A DNA stretch of 64,000 nt from Reticulitermes lucifugus (Eukaryota; Arthropoda; Insecta; Blattodea; Rhinotermitidae). Shown piece by piece: positions 1 through 12,930 of the stretch. Where the stretch lies: assembly GCA_026260175.1 (NCBI GenBank), contig JAKCWW010000050.1:13112-77111 (forward strand). The letters are read 5' to 3'. A program made the position numbers and the translations under genes. Position 1 is the first letter of the stretch, and each line of letters starts with the position of its first letter. A model generated the notes under the pieces. It had not been told where the DNA came from. It saw nothing but the letters and a program-made list of their open reading frames with translations, and did no database searches.

Positions 1-1
1 C

Positions 2-94
2 TGGAAATTGAAAGAGGAAGCACTAGATCGCACCCTGTGGGGAACTCGCTTTGGAAGAGGCTATGGACCTGTCGTGAGACAGACTACAGAATGA
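2..94 (+). mobile_element. LINE 3' coding end (C-terminus of ORF2), cut by window edge
   Basis: Frame 2 reads thirty codons, W-K-L-K-E-E-A-L-D-R-T-L-W then G-T-R-F-G-R-G-Y-G-P and V-V-R-Q-T-T-E, and stops at TGA (92-94). This is the familiar last segment of the reverse-transcriptase protein of an arthropod non-LTR retrotransposon. The same segment recurs at 16997-17090 on the minus strand and, for its last codons only, at 32034. The frame is open in the part visible, and the rest of the element lies before the window. About 200 bases of unrecognised sequence follow. The clade is not assigned. Confidence 0.75.
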
Positions 95-317
95 ATGACG
101 ACGGAGAAATCCTAAGTTATACTAACACCTTTTGATTTTTCGGACGTCAGCAGGTCTATATTTCAATTTTACTGCGACTTGGAACTACTCACACCATCTG
201 CCACGAAAGGTGAAAAATCGAAGCATTCGGAAATTTAAGCAAATTCGTTGCTATAAAGGCAACTGGATTGCCAGATTTTGTGAGAACAGTGTGCCAAATC
301 CCACATTCCTTGTCAGT

Positions 318-577
318 GTAGTGACTAGGCTACGGACTGAAAGATTCGGCGTTCGAATTCTAGCACGAGCAAGATATTTATCTCTTCCCCAAAACGGTCA
401 GACTGGTTCTGTGGCCCACCCAGCTTCCTATTCAATGGGTACCGGCGATTCTTTCGTCGGGGAAAAAGCGGCTGGAGCGTGAAGCTAACCCCTCACTTGC
501 ATCTAGTGCCGAAGTTAAGAAAGACTGGAGCTGCACATTGACTCTTCCTATGTGTCTTCATGGCGTGTACAGGGACA
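318..577 (+). mobile_element. SINE-A copy 1 (old head variant)
   Basis: The copy follows the family order: a tRNA-like start (GTGACTAGGCTACGG), a degenerate B box (GTTCGAATTC), the conserved middle with CCCACCCAGC and CAATGGGTACCG, then CATCTAGTGCCGAAGTTAAG, and the 3' tail CATGGCGTGTACAGGGACA. The head differs from the near-intact copies at 57849 and 60607, so this copy is old or belongs to an older subfamily. No target duplication is visible. SINEs carry no protein and depend on LINE machinery. Confidence 0.8.
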
Positions 578-1119
578 ATATTAGCTCTTGTGTTTCAAAA
601 TTCACGGCCACCGTACTGAAACCTAAAGACAACAGTCGTCATAATGTTAATTTACATTCCACAACATTAATAATTTATCAATTGCATATTTTTTCCAAAA
701 TCTATTGCCGTATACCATTTCAGTACCCTAAAGCAGTTAGATGGCTCCACTGTTGCGCCCACCTTACCAGTTTGGGCCTCCGCCATGTTGGTTTTACTGA
801 TTGTCCGATATTAAAAATTACGGCCCTGGTGTGTACTGTAACGGCGTAAAGCTCTTACCAGTTTTCGTGATAATTGGTCACGTGATTGTAAAGTTGAAAT
901 GGTGGAGACACAGACACACACAGACAGCATGATGAACTCGTAAGCCTATATTTTTCCTTCCTTAGAAAGGTAAGTAAACCTAATTATGTGACAGTAGGTT
1001 AAGTGGTTTAGTTTCAATAATCCCTTCCTATAGGACACTAAACGAGTCACAAAAGTGAAGGATAATGTTCACTGCTTGTACACTGGTGTATTTTAGCGTC
1101 ATGTTGTATTCTTCAAATA
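578..1119. other. No feature recognised
   Basis: This is AT-rich single-copy-looking sequence between SINE-A copy 1 and the next inverted-repeat element. I see no coding signature, RNA fold or repeat family in it. Confidence 0.5.
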
Positions 1120-1575
1120 TCACTAAATGCTTCAGTCAACACACTATTACGCTACGTGTATATTAGTTCGTACCACAAACTTACTACATGTGTCGGCATA
1201 AGACACACCCTATTTTAAACTACCTAGTTTGCAATATATAGTATGTTCTTAAACTATTGTAATATATTGATGAATCGTGAGTGATACAAATAACAATATA
1301 TCTCCAGGATTGTATGTTGTGTAGGTTCACCCGTTGTCTTGTTCTTCATTGACATAAACACAAGAACGAGTGAATTCACACACAAAAAAAACTTTCTTTT
1401 TACTATTCTTACTTTATCAATATATTTTATTAAATTTTAAGAACATATCGCTCACTACAACTAAAGCACTTTGTAATAAGATATTCTTCTGAAGATGGTG
1501 TCCCGTGCGGAATGTGCAGCCAGTTTGTGGTATGAAATAATATCCAATAGTTGCATTTACTGAAGCATTTAGTGA
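1120..1575. mobile_element. Possible MITE with inverted ends
   Basis: A perfect 17-bp inverted repeat (TCACTAAATGCTTCAGT at 1120-1136, its complement at 1559-1575) bounds 456 bp. The similarity continues inward for about 15 more bases with gaps. An element with decayed terminal inverted repeats would explain this. No target duplication is clear. A CTGAAGA motif at 1489-1495 resembles the core discussed for M1 to M3. A chance inverted repeat is possible but unlikely at this length and spacing. Confidence 0.4.
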
Positions 1576-2039
1576 AAGTTGTACATTGAATTATTTCAAC
1601 TCTCAATTTCGTAACGGCAGATCATGTCTTCGTTGTGTACAAGACCGAAGAAGCGTTTCTTCCAAACCAAACTGAAAATACAGAGACGTCTAAGGGAGCA
1701 ACCGAAATTGCGGTTTTATTTTCGTATTTAAATAAGGGCCTTCAAAATTTCGTATTCGAAATGAACAATTCAATGCATGCCAAAGTAAACCATAATCAAA
1801 GAGTATCCATGTGTTCTGAAACAAAGTACTGATCTATTTCCGGTACCATACCATTAGAAAGAGGGAGATATTTGATTCAGAGCATGCTGCTGATAAAGCA
1901 CATTTTTAGAAGAAAGTAGTTTATTTTAAGCTTTTATTCATCTTGAATTCCCCATTTGTACCGAAGCCTGCCGAGAACTTAACATTATTTGTGATTTCAG
2001 ATCTTCAAGTTTGTACATAATACGATCACGCTGTGAAGA

Positions 2040-2166
2040 TTCGTGGTCATGTACCAACCTTCCAGATGAACGTGCTACCTCCACCTTCTAAATTTTCCGG
2101 GTAGAAGATGGGGGCAGCACGTTCATCTGTTTAATTACAAGGCGTCGCATCCCAGAAGACGACCAT
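2040..2166. mobile_element. M1 MITE remnant with central hairpin
   Basis: The right end reads GCATCCCAGAAGAC, the complement of the M1 terminus. Inside is a stem of 28 bp with 25 matches (2063-2090 with 2102-2129) around an 11-base loop. The left terminus is lost or too divergent to see. M1 is a non-coding family; its autonomous partner is not in this window. Confidence 0.5.
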
Positions 2167-2424
2167 CTTATCTAATACTAATGATAGATATCCCCGGCCT
2201 CAATTTCATTCATGATTCAGTAAATAATTTCTGACCTCGAGACACCACCAGTTCCGCGTTTTAAGATTTCCGTGTGTTTTTCTGAAATGTCATTTGAGTG
2301 ATTTTACTCGCAAAATACTTTGAAATCAAATTATATAAGAAGGGGAACGGGGAGAGCTCATTCGGTATGGCGGCTAAAATACTGACTGAACAAATGAGGA
2401 ATTTTGATTCGTTCTGGCATGGCC

Positions 2425-2640
2425 AATAGTATTTTCTTTCCTCCAAATCGTCTGGTCCGGATCTGGAGCCCACCCAGCCTCCTACTGAACGGGTAAAGAA
2501 GGCTCTCTCTCTCCAGTGTCCAAGCGGCCGGTTTGTGAAGCTGATCACTCAGCTCCATCTAGTGCAGAGGTTAAGAATGAGTTTAGCTCTACCTCCACGC
2601 CCCCCCCATATGCTTTCATGACTTGCAAAAGGACACCTTA
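2425..2640 (+). mobile_element. SINE-A copy 2, 5' truncated
   Basis: The copy begins in the family middle (TCTGGTCCGGATCTGGAGCC, then CACCCAGCCTCCT). It continues through CTCCATCTAGTGCAGAGGTT to a decayed tail with TTCATGACTTGC. The tRNA-like head is absent. An eight-C run near 2601-2608 lies in the tail region. Confidence 0.75.
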
Positions 2641-5179
2641 CGTTTGCTAGCTCAGAAGATGCACTTGTCCATATAAATAATACGCATTAACTAAAGACTT
2701 GTAACCCAAGTAAACGCCAAAGTTTCTTGCTTTTAGACACCACAGATCATAAATGTGTGTATACTGGCTGCATGCTCTGTAGAATGTCGCCTTCGAAGAT
2801 ATTCTGAAAAATACACAGATAAAAAGTATAGCTTACACTTGATAACATACATCCATAAATTTACTCTCCTAACAAAGAATGCTTGTCTTTTCATCGACAA
2901 TTCTTGCTTGAGATACACATTTGATCTCGAAGAATGGTCTCTAATTGCCCCAGAATTTCAAATTGAGGGGGGGTATCTTCATTATTTCCCCTAGACATTT
3001 TCCGTTGAAATACCCATACTAGAGACAAATGTCTTATATCGCTGAACATGTAAGTGAGAAAGATACGCAAATATGTTTTAAGAATGTGGCGGCTGTGCGT
3101 TGCTCCAAACCGTCGTCACGCTCTTGATCAGGAGGAGTCGAGGAAAGATAAAGACCTCGGAAGAGATCATCCCAAGGACTGAACTCTGAATCATAGAAGA
3201 CTTATAAGTAGAAATCTGGTAACTGGGTAAAAGTGTATAAAATTTAAATGGATGTAACAATTACCTTCTTTAATTGCACCATCCCTGTTTCTGCTCGAAA
3301 AAGGAAACTACTTTCCGAAAGCACTTTACCTTGTCAAGCAAAATCCAGTATACAAATGGATAACTGCACCGAATAATTCCAATGAACGACGGTAATGAAC
3401 CAAAACTAATTTTACGACTCTTAAGTTTAGGTGGACGCTACACTGAGCATTCGGGTCAGTGGCGTCATTGGCTTGAGACACATTATAATTTTTCCGTGAA
3501 AGTCCCCATAATAATTGTACGAACGTAGACAACTGGCTGTCATGCACATAACATCTCATATTGAAACACAATTTCCATTGTGAAAGTAACACATCTTTTT
3601 TTCCAAATTGAAAGTAAAATAAACAGTAAAGTGGTTACAGCTTATTGACCAATATATAAATTATTTACGTCAAATGCCAAAGATATAAATGTTAATTTTG
3701 TCCGTAAGTTGAACATAAAGTAGAAAACAGACTTGATTACTCTCGGCAGTAGAAGGACAAAAGATATGCTTATACTTACTTCCTTTAATCCTTTTGCACC
3801 AACTGATGTAACATTTTAATCTCTGCATTTTGGCTACACAGTTTATTTGTCTGTTATGACTATCAGAATAAAAATTGACTTTTTACTAAACAACATCAAT
3901 TTATTGGTCCTTAACAGAGACGAATTCTATTCTCTGTGAGATAGAAACCAACGTTTCATATAGGCCTATAATTTAGACAAATTTCAGTCTTCGTAGGGTT
4001 AATCCGGGCAATTGTTTCACAGGCCTAACTCGACTTCGAACTAAGTCCATGCGGCAGATTCAGAATCTAATAGCTGTGCACCTAGTCAAGAAATTACCCG
4101 TAAATTATCGGTCTTTTATGGGGACGGGATCTTCATTACCGTGTTCACCTCACCGACCCTGCCCTGAACAAAATAAATCCAAGCCACGCCCTCCTACCCT
4201 ATTTCTAACTTGAGCTCTCCTGTATTTAAATTGAAGCTGGAGTACCTGACGGCAATTTTGCCAAACTGTGGGACCGACGGTAATTCCACCGCAGTAAATT
4301 GCACTGATCACGCCAACTGGTGTGCATTTTTATAAACTTATTTCAGCTACAAACAACGAAGCTCTGTTGGTTGCCTATCTTACGTTGTAGGAAGTGTCAT
4401 GTAAATTACGAAACAAAACCTCGCTGAGTCGTCACAAATTTCACCGGAAAGAAGTGCAGTATGTTGAAATGTAACCATACAACACTGTTGCTGGGTGCCA
4501 CATCAACAGTAAAGCATTCATTGCGCTGTAAGCGAATTCATGTATTTGCATATACTGCCAGTTCATTCTTTGCTTAGTACTCAAGATTTGAGACATATGA
4601 GTTACCCACAGCGGTGTTAATGAAAAGTAAAGTCTTTAGGGATAAGAAGCCTTGTCCATTGGTAAATATCGACTTTTCTTAGGAAATTGCTGCTTCCATG
4701 TTGAGGGTGTAAGCAGCCTTCTTAGACTGCTTTGACCAGGTCCGCTCAACTAGTAGCTCGCGGGGAAATGTTGCCCGCGGAGACATTTGTAATGAAAAAA
4801 TGTCTTTTAACCCTTTCCCTGGCAAAGCCGAGAGAGAAGGCCAAAGGAATTTTGAAAACTTATGAGCTGTTTATGGACACATATATTACAATGCAAATTA
4901 CTTTTGTAAAAAAGTGCTAAAAATAGCGACACCGTAGCCTACTAGGTAGGTTTTGAATTGCGTTTTTATAAATATTTCCTATTATTATCAGCAGAAAAAT
5001 ACACGGGTAAAACTAATTGTGCATATAATTACTCGTATAGCCTACTTCTTTATTCTTCATTCTGTGTGTTGAATTGCATGTTGCTCGCATGCAGACCAAA
5101 TGTTGCCGAAGTTGTCCGCCTGGCTTAGACCCTGAATGTGGAAGGATCAAGCCCTTCCATGAAATGTTTAGACCTGAGA
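2641..5179. other. No feature recognised (2.5 kb)
   Basis: This is AT-rich sequence with only short open frames that lack any family signature. The segment 3080-3260 is slightly more GC-rich but matches nothing I recognise. No simple repeat or strong inverted repeat was noticed. Confidence 0.5.
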
Positions 5180-5249
5180 GTGATAGCAAGCTCCTCCGAA
5201 ACGTAGGTAACTATTTACCAACCGACACTTCATCGTACCCCAGAAAACT
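5180..5249 (+). mobile_element. M1 right-end fragment
   Basis: The sequence CTCCTCCGAAACGTAGGTAA, then CTATTTACCA and CCGACACTTCATCGTACCCCAG, is the right half of M1 in its usual order. No matching left end lies nearby, so this is a solo end or a deleted copy. Confidence 0.5.
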
Positions 5250-6115
5250 TTCTTCTTACGCAACACTTGCCCGACTTAATTATCACAGTCTGTCCCAGTG
5301 ATTGCATGATTAGCATTTTTATAAGAAGTATAAGCAATATTGTACATCGACAATAACGCGCGATTTAGCATATTTCATTTGTGTCTGCTAAATAATGCTT
5401 ACTTTCCATTTCTAAGACCACATAAATGTAGGTCATACCACGCTCTGTGAAATACTCGTAAGTAAGATGACCAGAGGACTTTCAGGAAAGTAGTTCTGTA
5501 TTTTTAACGATAAGAAAAATATCGTGCAACCCATATTTAATGACGTGCTAATATCTAATCCTTTACAACACGGTGGTCATTATTGACGGTGTTGAATCTT
5601 CGCGTTCTGGTGTCATGGTGTTGCTAGACATTAATTTAAAACTTTTAAAGCTCCCACAAAACTTCACGCTAAGGCACATGAATCAGGAAGCAAAGGCAGC
5701 CATCCCATGCATCCGAACGTGGCGCTCCATGGTCAAACATTGGTTTACCGGAGGACCTCCACTTCCGTTAACTACCGGAAGGGAGGATTGATGGTTCTGG
5801 GTGCCGTTATATGGCTGGTGGTAAAAAAAACACTGTTACCGCAGACTGTCAGGAATCGAATTCCTGTTCCCTCTTCCCTAGTACTTCAGATGCTAGAAGC
5901 GTAATGCTCAGAAGTGTTAAGTATAAATAATATCTTTGCAGGTGGAGGCAGTCAAAAATGGCGCCAAACGGGAGAACTTTGAGGTTACAACAACTCGGTA
6001 AGTGGAGCAAATATTTTGTGTGTAAGCAGCATTCTTAATTAACAGGTTCTGGCAAGTGTTTACTATTGGCTAAACAGAAGAACTGGTTACAATAATTTCA
6101 CAGTTGAGATCTTCG
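5250..6115. other. No feature recognised
   Basis: Nothing is supported here apart from a small imperfect hairpin at about 5756-5786 (CCTCCACTTCCG with CGGAAGGGAGG), which has no known meaning. Confidence 0.45.
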
Positions 6116-6723
6116 CTCTTCTGGGATGTTATGTTCCATATATTGGTAGTTACTGACCGACGTTTCAGGACAATCTAACCTTCTTGACTTAGTAGCATCA
6201 GCAGAAATCAGGCATTAATACAGACTTCGATATTACTAGAAATTGACATTCTGACGGGTTGGCCCTGTAGGTATGTTTACTTTTAATACTGTACATGCGG
6301 ATAACAAAGCTGAATTTCGTTACCGAATCGAAAAATTAGGTCGTTGAAAGAAGACGTTCAGAATCCAGACTGTTCTCTCTTAAAGCGGATACTCGGATAC
6401 ATATAAGCTGTGGCACTCACAAGTGTTATTTTAAGGGTAGTAAAAATGATACAGAAATACTGCACAAGTCTTAGTGACGAACTTTATTCAAGAGCGGGGG
6501 TAGGGAAATGTGTATAATTTAATGATTAATCTACCATCATATAGGCCTAAAGAGAAAATTCAGCGAGTCTCGCACAGACAAAATATATCACATGTATACG
6601 TTCAATTAATGAGGACTTTATCTGCAGGCTATAAGGTCTTCTACCCTGAAGGTAGAAGCAGTATGTTCCCCCAAAACTTTAATACGTTTATACCAAACTA
6701 AGCAGCGTCTTATCCCAGAAGAC
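6116..6723. mobile_element. Long M1 element, both ends present
   Basis: The left end CTCTTCTGGGATGTTATG at 6116 leads to GACCGACGTTTCAGGA. The right end contains AAAACTTTAATACG, then CGTCTTATCCCAGAAGAC ending at 6723. The two ends are inverted relative to each other, as in M1 copies of about 100-170 bp, but here they enclose about 600 bp. The interior shows no transposase. It could be a longer family member, or two solo ends of separate insertions. Confidence 0.45.
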
Positions 6724-7668
6724 TGTAACAGTAATTATGAAATACTCTGTACGCGTTAACCTTTGAGTTTGATACGTGTGGATAGAAAGGTAACCAATAA
6801 TCTGTAAGCTACTTCATGTTTTCCCGACAAATGTCGACCCTAATTCATGAATCACTAGGCCCTTAATTTGTCTTGAATATTACCTAACAACTACAGAATA
6901 AAAAGGGAAGTTGCTACCTTGCACTTTATTAAGGAGAACGTGTTCGACTGTCATTGGTAATTCACAATTCAGATTTCTGTCATTCAAAGGGTCTTTTAGA
7001 CATGTTATCCATCGTACTCTAGAGAAGTGATGTTCTCTCTTCATAACATATGCAAGACCTACACATCAAAATTAACAGGCTTCTCTGTGCTCGCCCCGCC
7101 TAACTCAAAACTGCTTTTATCACAATATAGGGACTTAAATAACTCAATTTGATGAAAATGTAGGTTTCTGTACCGTGTGATTAAGAACCTTCTAAATTAT
7201 AGTTCATAGATGTTGGACAAGCTTTCTTATACAGCTGGAGTGCAGTCACTGCATATAACGAAAGCACTGATACTTCTAGACACATGATTTTCGGTGTCGT
7301 CGGGACGCCCACGGAAGTCCTCAGTCCCAAGTGTTCCGTATCACCTCTCTTTCACATAAATATGTAAGTGCCTACCCACCTTCGCTGTTCTTGATGGAAA
7401 GAAGTCCTTCCCACCGTGTTGAATTTTTAACTTTATGTCGCATTGCGCATACAACTTTCTTTTACAGAAGGGGTAAGTCTGAGCAGTTTTAGTATCTGCC
7501 TTCCATAGCTACACATATCAAGTTTACTGAAAGCGTCTTTATAACTTACTGATAAAATTTACAGATGCGTGCAAACAATATAAATAATGCTAAGACTGAA
7601 CGTTTCCGACGGCAGTGTGTTAGAATAAACACTGTTGAGATTTTGGACAGTCTATATAGCCTTCTTCC
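6724..7668. other. No feature recognised
   Basis: This is AT-rich sequence with no supported gene, RNA or transposon signature. Confidence 0.5.

Positions 7669-7708
<40 letters not shown>
7669..7708 (+). repeat. (TTA)n microsatellite
   Basis: About 13 uninterrupted TTA units. The apparent poly-isoleucine open frames on both strands here are produced by this repeat and are not genes. Confidence 0.95.
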
Positions 7709-7792
7709 TTGATATGCAGGGTATTTACAATTATATACTTGAAAGAAATCGCGTTTCTAGGATACATAATTTTGCAGCTATGCTGTGGTTAC

Positions 7793-7837
<45 letters not shown>

Positions 7838-7838
7838 T
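7793..7838. repeat. (TAA)n followed by (TTA)n, palindromic junction
   Basis: Nine or so TAA units run directly into six TTA units, so the array is self-complementary. It lies 85 bp after the TTA array at 7669. Confidence 0.95.
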
Positions 7839-10110
7839 CGATGACGGAAACTATACGCCGTAGAACAAGTGGAAATGGTGGACAGAGAAAATTTAAGAGG
7901 ATTAGCTTACTAGACGATTGATAAATTTCAGAAATCTAGTAACGTATGCAGGATAAAATTCACTACTGCGTTTTGCTCCTTCGAAAGACAATGCCCGACG
8001 AGTAGTTAGTAACGCTCTAACCGACAATGTTGCAGATTGCTCTTGTTTAGTATCCATCCACGAATTTCAAGAGAATTTAAAGTTGTAAAGCTCAGTGGTA
8101 ACTGCACGTGCCACACGCTGCAACATTAAAAAAGTCTGCATTTTGCCCGTAAAGCATATTTACGTGTTTCCTACGATTTCCACAATAAATATCGATTATT
8201 TCCCTAAACAACGTAATGAATATACACTGTGTTTTCTGTGAGGTACAAGTTGAAGCTTATGTGCGATTTAGTAGAGCGTCAGTCCACAGACTACTAGCCT
8301 ACTTATTTTGAGAGTACTTTATAGAATGTTAGCTCTGTTGATCGAATGGGCCTAAGCATATTGATTCTTGGACGTGGTAGCAATTAAAGTCCACTGCGTC
8401 ATTTCTCTTGACAACTTAAATGTTCTTATGCACGGAATACAGACTTTAATAATTAAAGTTGGTTGACCTCAGCTGACGTCCATCACAAAAGTCTATAAAA
8501 TACCACATAAAACCAGCAATAAAAAAACAACAGGGTGCCGTGCGTTCAATACACATGCAGATGTAGTGACGCATTGAATCATTCATGCGATGAAGGAGTA
8601 GGCGTGATATTTATTGCGTTCTTATCGATCTGTTGTGCAGTTAGTTTGCACGCTGTTGCGAATGTAAACTATTCAGAACTAAAAATTATATATTAAATTT
8701 GAGCATAAAATTTATCTATATATTTGTGACAACTATGATTTCATTTCATTTACGGCTTATGTTACAAATGTCAACATTTATAAGAGTAGCGGTTCTACGA
8801 ACGATGTCCGAGTGTTTGCATATTGATAAATGGAAGGAATCCATGCGGCCTTGCCTTAGTACACTGAAGCTATTCTTTCTAAATGTCGGTGTCAGACAGA
8901 TAACGTTTGTCAAAAGAAAAAGTAGCGAGCCGAAGGAATTGCAAATAAAAGTTATAAATAAGAACTGCTTCATCAGGAATAATAAAATTAATTGTACGAT
9001 ATGTTCCATAACTCATACGTAAAATTTCATTGCGCCAGTGCATGATTGTTTTATTCATCGTGGTTACTTCAGTCTTAAAATTATAATAACCCCTTCATGC
9101 AACCCAGTTTACTAAACCTTCCAAGCCCGCAACTAAAGCCTATACACCCACAACACTTTATGTAATGTAAGGATCTACGACTCTTTTCTTTTTTACAAAA
9201 ACCTTACTAATCTGTTATGAGAAATAGGAAATGGCTACTGCTGAAGTGCACAAATCCCGGGCGACTACTCGCCCGCGCGACTGAATTTTGGACAGTGGGG
9301 CCTAATATTTTCAGCATAATTATTTCAGTTTTTCTCCTTACGTAAAAAAGTGTATGTTGATGTCCACAGGTCACTCTAGAATTGTGGATCTTCAGTATGG
9401 AACTAGAATTTGGAGGAGGCTCCTAGATATTTGGAAAATTCGTGGCCTCCTGGGCTACAGGACTTTCGGGACATAATGTAGAATACACAGCACTCCACGC
9501 AGTAGCTCCGATCGGGACAATGTGTGCCTTACAGGTCGATAAACAACGTATCAAATTGCTTTAACGTGTTACTGCATGTACCACCTACGCTAACATTCGA
9601 AACCCCCACATTTTGCCCAGAGTGTGCTATTATGTTCCATAAGATTCACAGAATAAAAGGGATTACTTTCCTAAACAGCATTAACCTGTGTTTTTGTAAT
9701 GAAGGCATACTCTGTTTCCTCTTCTATAAAAAGTGAGAAGTTAAATATTGCTAAGGCGAATTTCACCATTCAGGGCATTAACGGTAAAAGGTATAACATA
9801 AGAATACTGTTCATTATGCAGACATTTCAAGGATGGGTATTGATTGCCTCCTGCAGTAAGATGCATTAGAAATCGGCCTTGTGAAATTCTGGCAAAATGC
9901 CATTTGGGAGACCTAAGCTTAGACGGGACGGCAATATGTAAATGCATCTCAAAGTATAGGTGTGAGGGTGTGTACTGGACTGAATTTATTCAGGGCAAGT
10001 ACAATGACGGATTATTTGTAATGAACCTTCGGCTTTTTATAAGGGCGTGGATTTTTGTGACCATCTAAGCAATTCGGCATCTCACGCAAAACGTTTCCGT
10101 TAAGTTAAGA
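7839..10110. other. No feature recognised (2.3 kb)
   Basis: Short open frames on both strands at 8699-9022 are AT-rich shadows without family features. A 7-bp GC hairpin sits at 9258-9275. I see nothing else. Confidence 0.5.
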
Positions 10111-10264
10111 TCTTCTTGGATGTTACACCTTGTCGACTGGTAAATACTTACTGGCGTTCCGAAGGATTTTAGTGCTTTCTTTTGGAAGTGCTTTATCGTG
10201 AATCTGAAGGCAATACGATTATCCGAAAGGTCAGTACCAGCCGACACGTTGTGACATCCCAAAC
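10111..10264. mobile_element. M1 MITE, about 154 bp, both ends
   Basis: The left end TCTTCTTGGATGTTACACC continues with TTGTCGACTGGTAA. The right end CCAGCCGACACGTTG then GTGACATCCC is its imperfect inverted copy. The interior is non-coding. This is one of the clearest complete short M1 copies. Confidence 0.65.
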
Positions 10265-11152
10265 CTTCAGCAACCTCGCTGTAAGAACCTCGAATACTGC
10301 AATGTTGTTTTAAGCACTGCGAATTATTTTCGTGTGGCAATCCCTTTCGGTCGACATATTCTGGCAAGTGTGGTTAGTACAGAACTACCTCCATAAAAGT
10401 CAAAATTAATGACTCCCAAAAACTAGAATGTGTTCTGGAGTTGGACTGAATGGTACATTTCCATGGACTACAGGGTTGTCGCTCTTCTCAATCAATCCAC
10501 TCTACTCCTTCCGAGTCACATGGGAACATGACTTTTAAAAATCAGCAAAGCGGGATAAAATAATTGCACTCCTTAAGACGAATGACTGGGTTAGGCATTT
10601 TATTAACGCCAGAGATTAAAACAAGTTTTTTTTTCATGTGACCACATTTACTTCATTTATAATTGAATGTACCTGCCCACAAATTCATTAATATGGAGGA
10701 GAAATGTGCCACCGATTTACATTTCTGTGTCTCATATTAGGAGATACTTGCCACGTTATTTAATTTAATGGTTCACTGCCTCTAGTGTATGACGCACAAC
10801 ACAGACTGACCACAGACGTGTTCTGTCATGGAGTTACAGCCGTCCTAAATGTCGTTAAAAGCCTTTAAAATATTCCTACATTTGTACTTAATTACGGCCC
10901 ACGTTCAGAGGTTTTTGTGCATAAAATGGACAATTTTATCTTAGAAGCAGGACGGATTATTTCATTTGATGTTTCTTCTAAATATGTAGTTAATGTTACG
11001 AGTTAATTTTAACAGGTTCATTTATGTTAATTTATTCAAGCAGTTTTTCGACATGGCCTATAACAATCAGAACACAAACATTTAGCCTTTCAGTAACACT
11101 ATTTACAAATTACTTGTACGTTCTCGGCACTCACCTACTCAACAATAGGGCT
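10265..11152. other. No feature recognised
   Basis: No supported feature; AT-rich, with one poly-T run at about 10625. Confidence 0.5.
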
Positions 11153-11176
11153 AATATTATTATTATTATTATTATT
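11153..11176 (+). repeat. (TAT)n microsatellite
   Basis: Eight uninterrupted triplets in otherwise unique AT-rich sequence. Confidence 0.9.
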
Positions 11177-11473
11177 TCCATAAACATATGCGTATTGTTA
11201 ATACTTGTTACTAATATACGTCAAGTCAAAAATACTATATTAGTATAAACTAATTTAATGTTGTGTTTAAAATGCAAGTAGACTTACAATGGAAGACATA
11301 TTTACCAGCAACAGGATGGTCCCGGTAATACTGAGAAAATAATAGATGTAACAAGAGATGGAAATCGGGGATTGAATATATATTCCCCAATATATATGCA
11401 AAAATCCAATCCGAAATGGCCGAATCTTAAATCGGTTTTCGCTTGTTAAATCTTTTATACATGTTAAGTATTC

Positions 11474-11575
11474 AGTTCTTCTGGGATGTGATGCTGTGTA
11501 ACTGGTTTAGTTGTTCTCGACTTTGGAAACGAAAGTCAAGGAGTCAAAGAAGCACCTTTGACATCCCAGAAGACC
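11474..11575. mobile_element. Degenerate short M1 MITE
   Basis: The left end AGTTCTTCTGGGATGTGATG and right end TTGACATCCCAGAAGAC are inverted copies bounding about 100 bp. The interior has lost the usual CGTTTCGG segment, so the copy is old. Confidence 0.55.
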
Positions 11576-12930
11576 TCAGGCCTCAACAGCACTTCTGTGG
11601 CAACCTCACATCTCGCAAAGGTGCTTTATAGTTAACTGCAAAAGTTAGATACGTACAAGAGCGTTGGTCTTAATAGCTACTCCGAACGGTACCCGGAAAG
11701 GTATAGAAACAATGGCCCTGTGTACATAGCAATGCTCGTTAGCCTGATAAGTTCAAACAAAGGCACTTCCTGACATCAGCCCTTCAAAGTCTACGTCCCT
11801 CTTAACCTGTGTCATCCTACCAACGCAGTGTCAAACTTCAGGTTCGTACAACACGCATCAGACGTGCAGTGTTGGCGGACGCATCGGTTGTTCCCATCCG
11901 AGATAAGAGCTGCTCTGTAGCGGGACTCGTTTTAAAACAATGTCAATGACTTCCGCCGAAAGTGCTAATCACTACACACTACAGATTACGTAAATTTCCA
12001 TAAACACGATTCAGCTTGCGTGTTCTAAGAGGAAATTCCAATATTGGAAAGTACACGTATGCGTATAAGGTCGTCTTATTTCGAACCGGAATGCGGCCAA
12101 ACAGAGAAGCGGATTAGTTCCATCCTGCTGTGTAAATTTCTTCTAAATTTGCTTGCATAAAATAGTCAACCTACAGTGCTTGTCGTTTATATACGACAGA
12201 TAAACTTCATTTTCCAATATTATGAAAGAGGACATTTTTGTTCTAAAGCTGACTGGTTCCATCTTGCTGTTGTGATTAGTCGCCTAATCTTGCGTTCTCA
12301 TGACTTGTAAGTTTCAGCGGCGCTGTTAATAAAACATCCATAACTAGCATGATGTTTGCTTAGTGCCTAGATGAGTTCCTCGCCTTTTCTGGAACATGAA
12401 ATTTCATTAACGTGTTCCTGCACTCGAAGAATCAACTTGACGCCGTTACACCGTATTTCCCTAGGGTGCATTTTAATATTACCCTCCCATCTATGCAATT
12501 AATATTCTAACACAATGCTCATCCTCTTGTCTGGTGGATGATAAGGACAAAGCTGAACACAAGCGTTAGGTTGCTTACTGCCTGACCTCAGAAACGAAGT
12601 TCGAAGTTCGTTTAATGAACGCGACAGAATGTTCCGTTTCTATGATTCTAAAGTACTCTGAATGAGAGAAACGTAGGAAAGAATTGCTGATAACATCTGA
12701 AGCGTAAATATGGTATGGATGGAAGAGAGAAATGAGAAGGCTCTGTAATAAACGACACGCTGGAAAGGCGGGGTGTTAAGCCCACGTTTGCTGCATGAAG
12801 CCAAGGAGATCCTGTTTATTTTAGCCTTTACGGAGGTATTCGTAAGCATTTGAGATGCTTGAGAAAGACGGAGACAAGAACAGAAGGCGTTTACAGCCAG
12901 TCTCGAGCTGTGTTATTTAGGATGGAGCAT
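11576..12930. other. No feature recognised (1.35 kb)
   Basis: No gene, RNA fold or repeat family supported. Confidence 0.5.

Noticed and set aside
7546-7921. Open frames on both strands rich in isoleucine
   Set aside because: They are translations of the TTA and TAA microsatellites.
9258-9275. Perfect 7-bp GC hairpin resembling a terminator
   Set aside because: No gene precedes it and the genome is not bacterial; too short to interpret.
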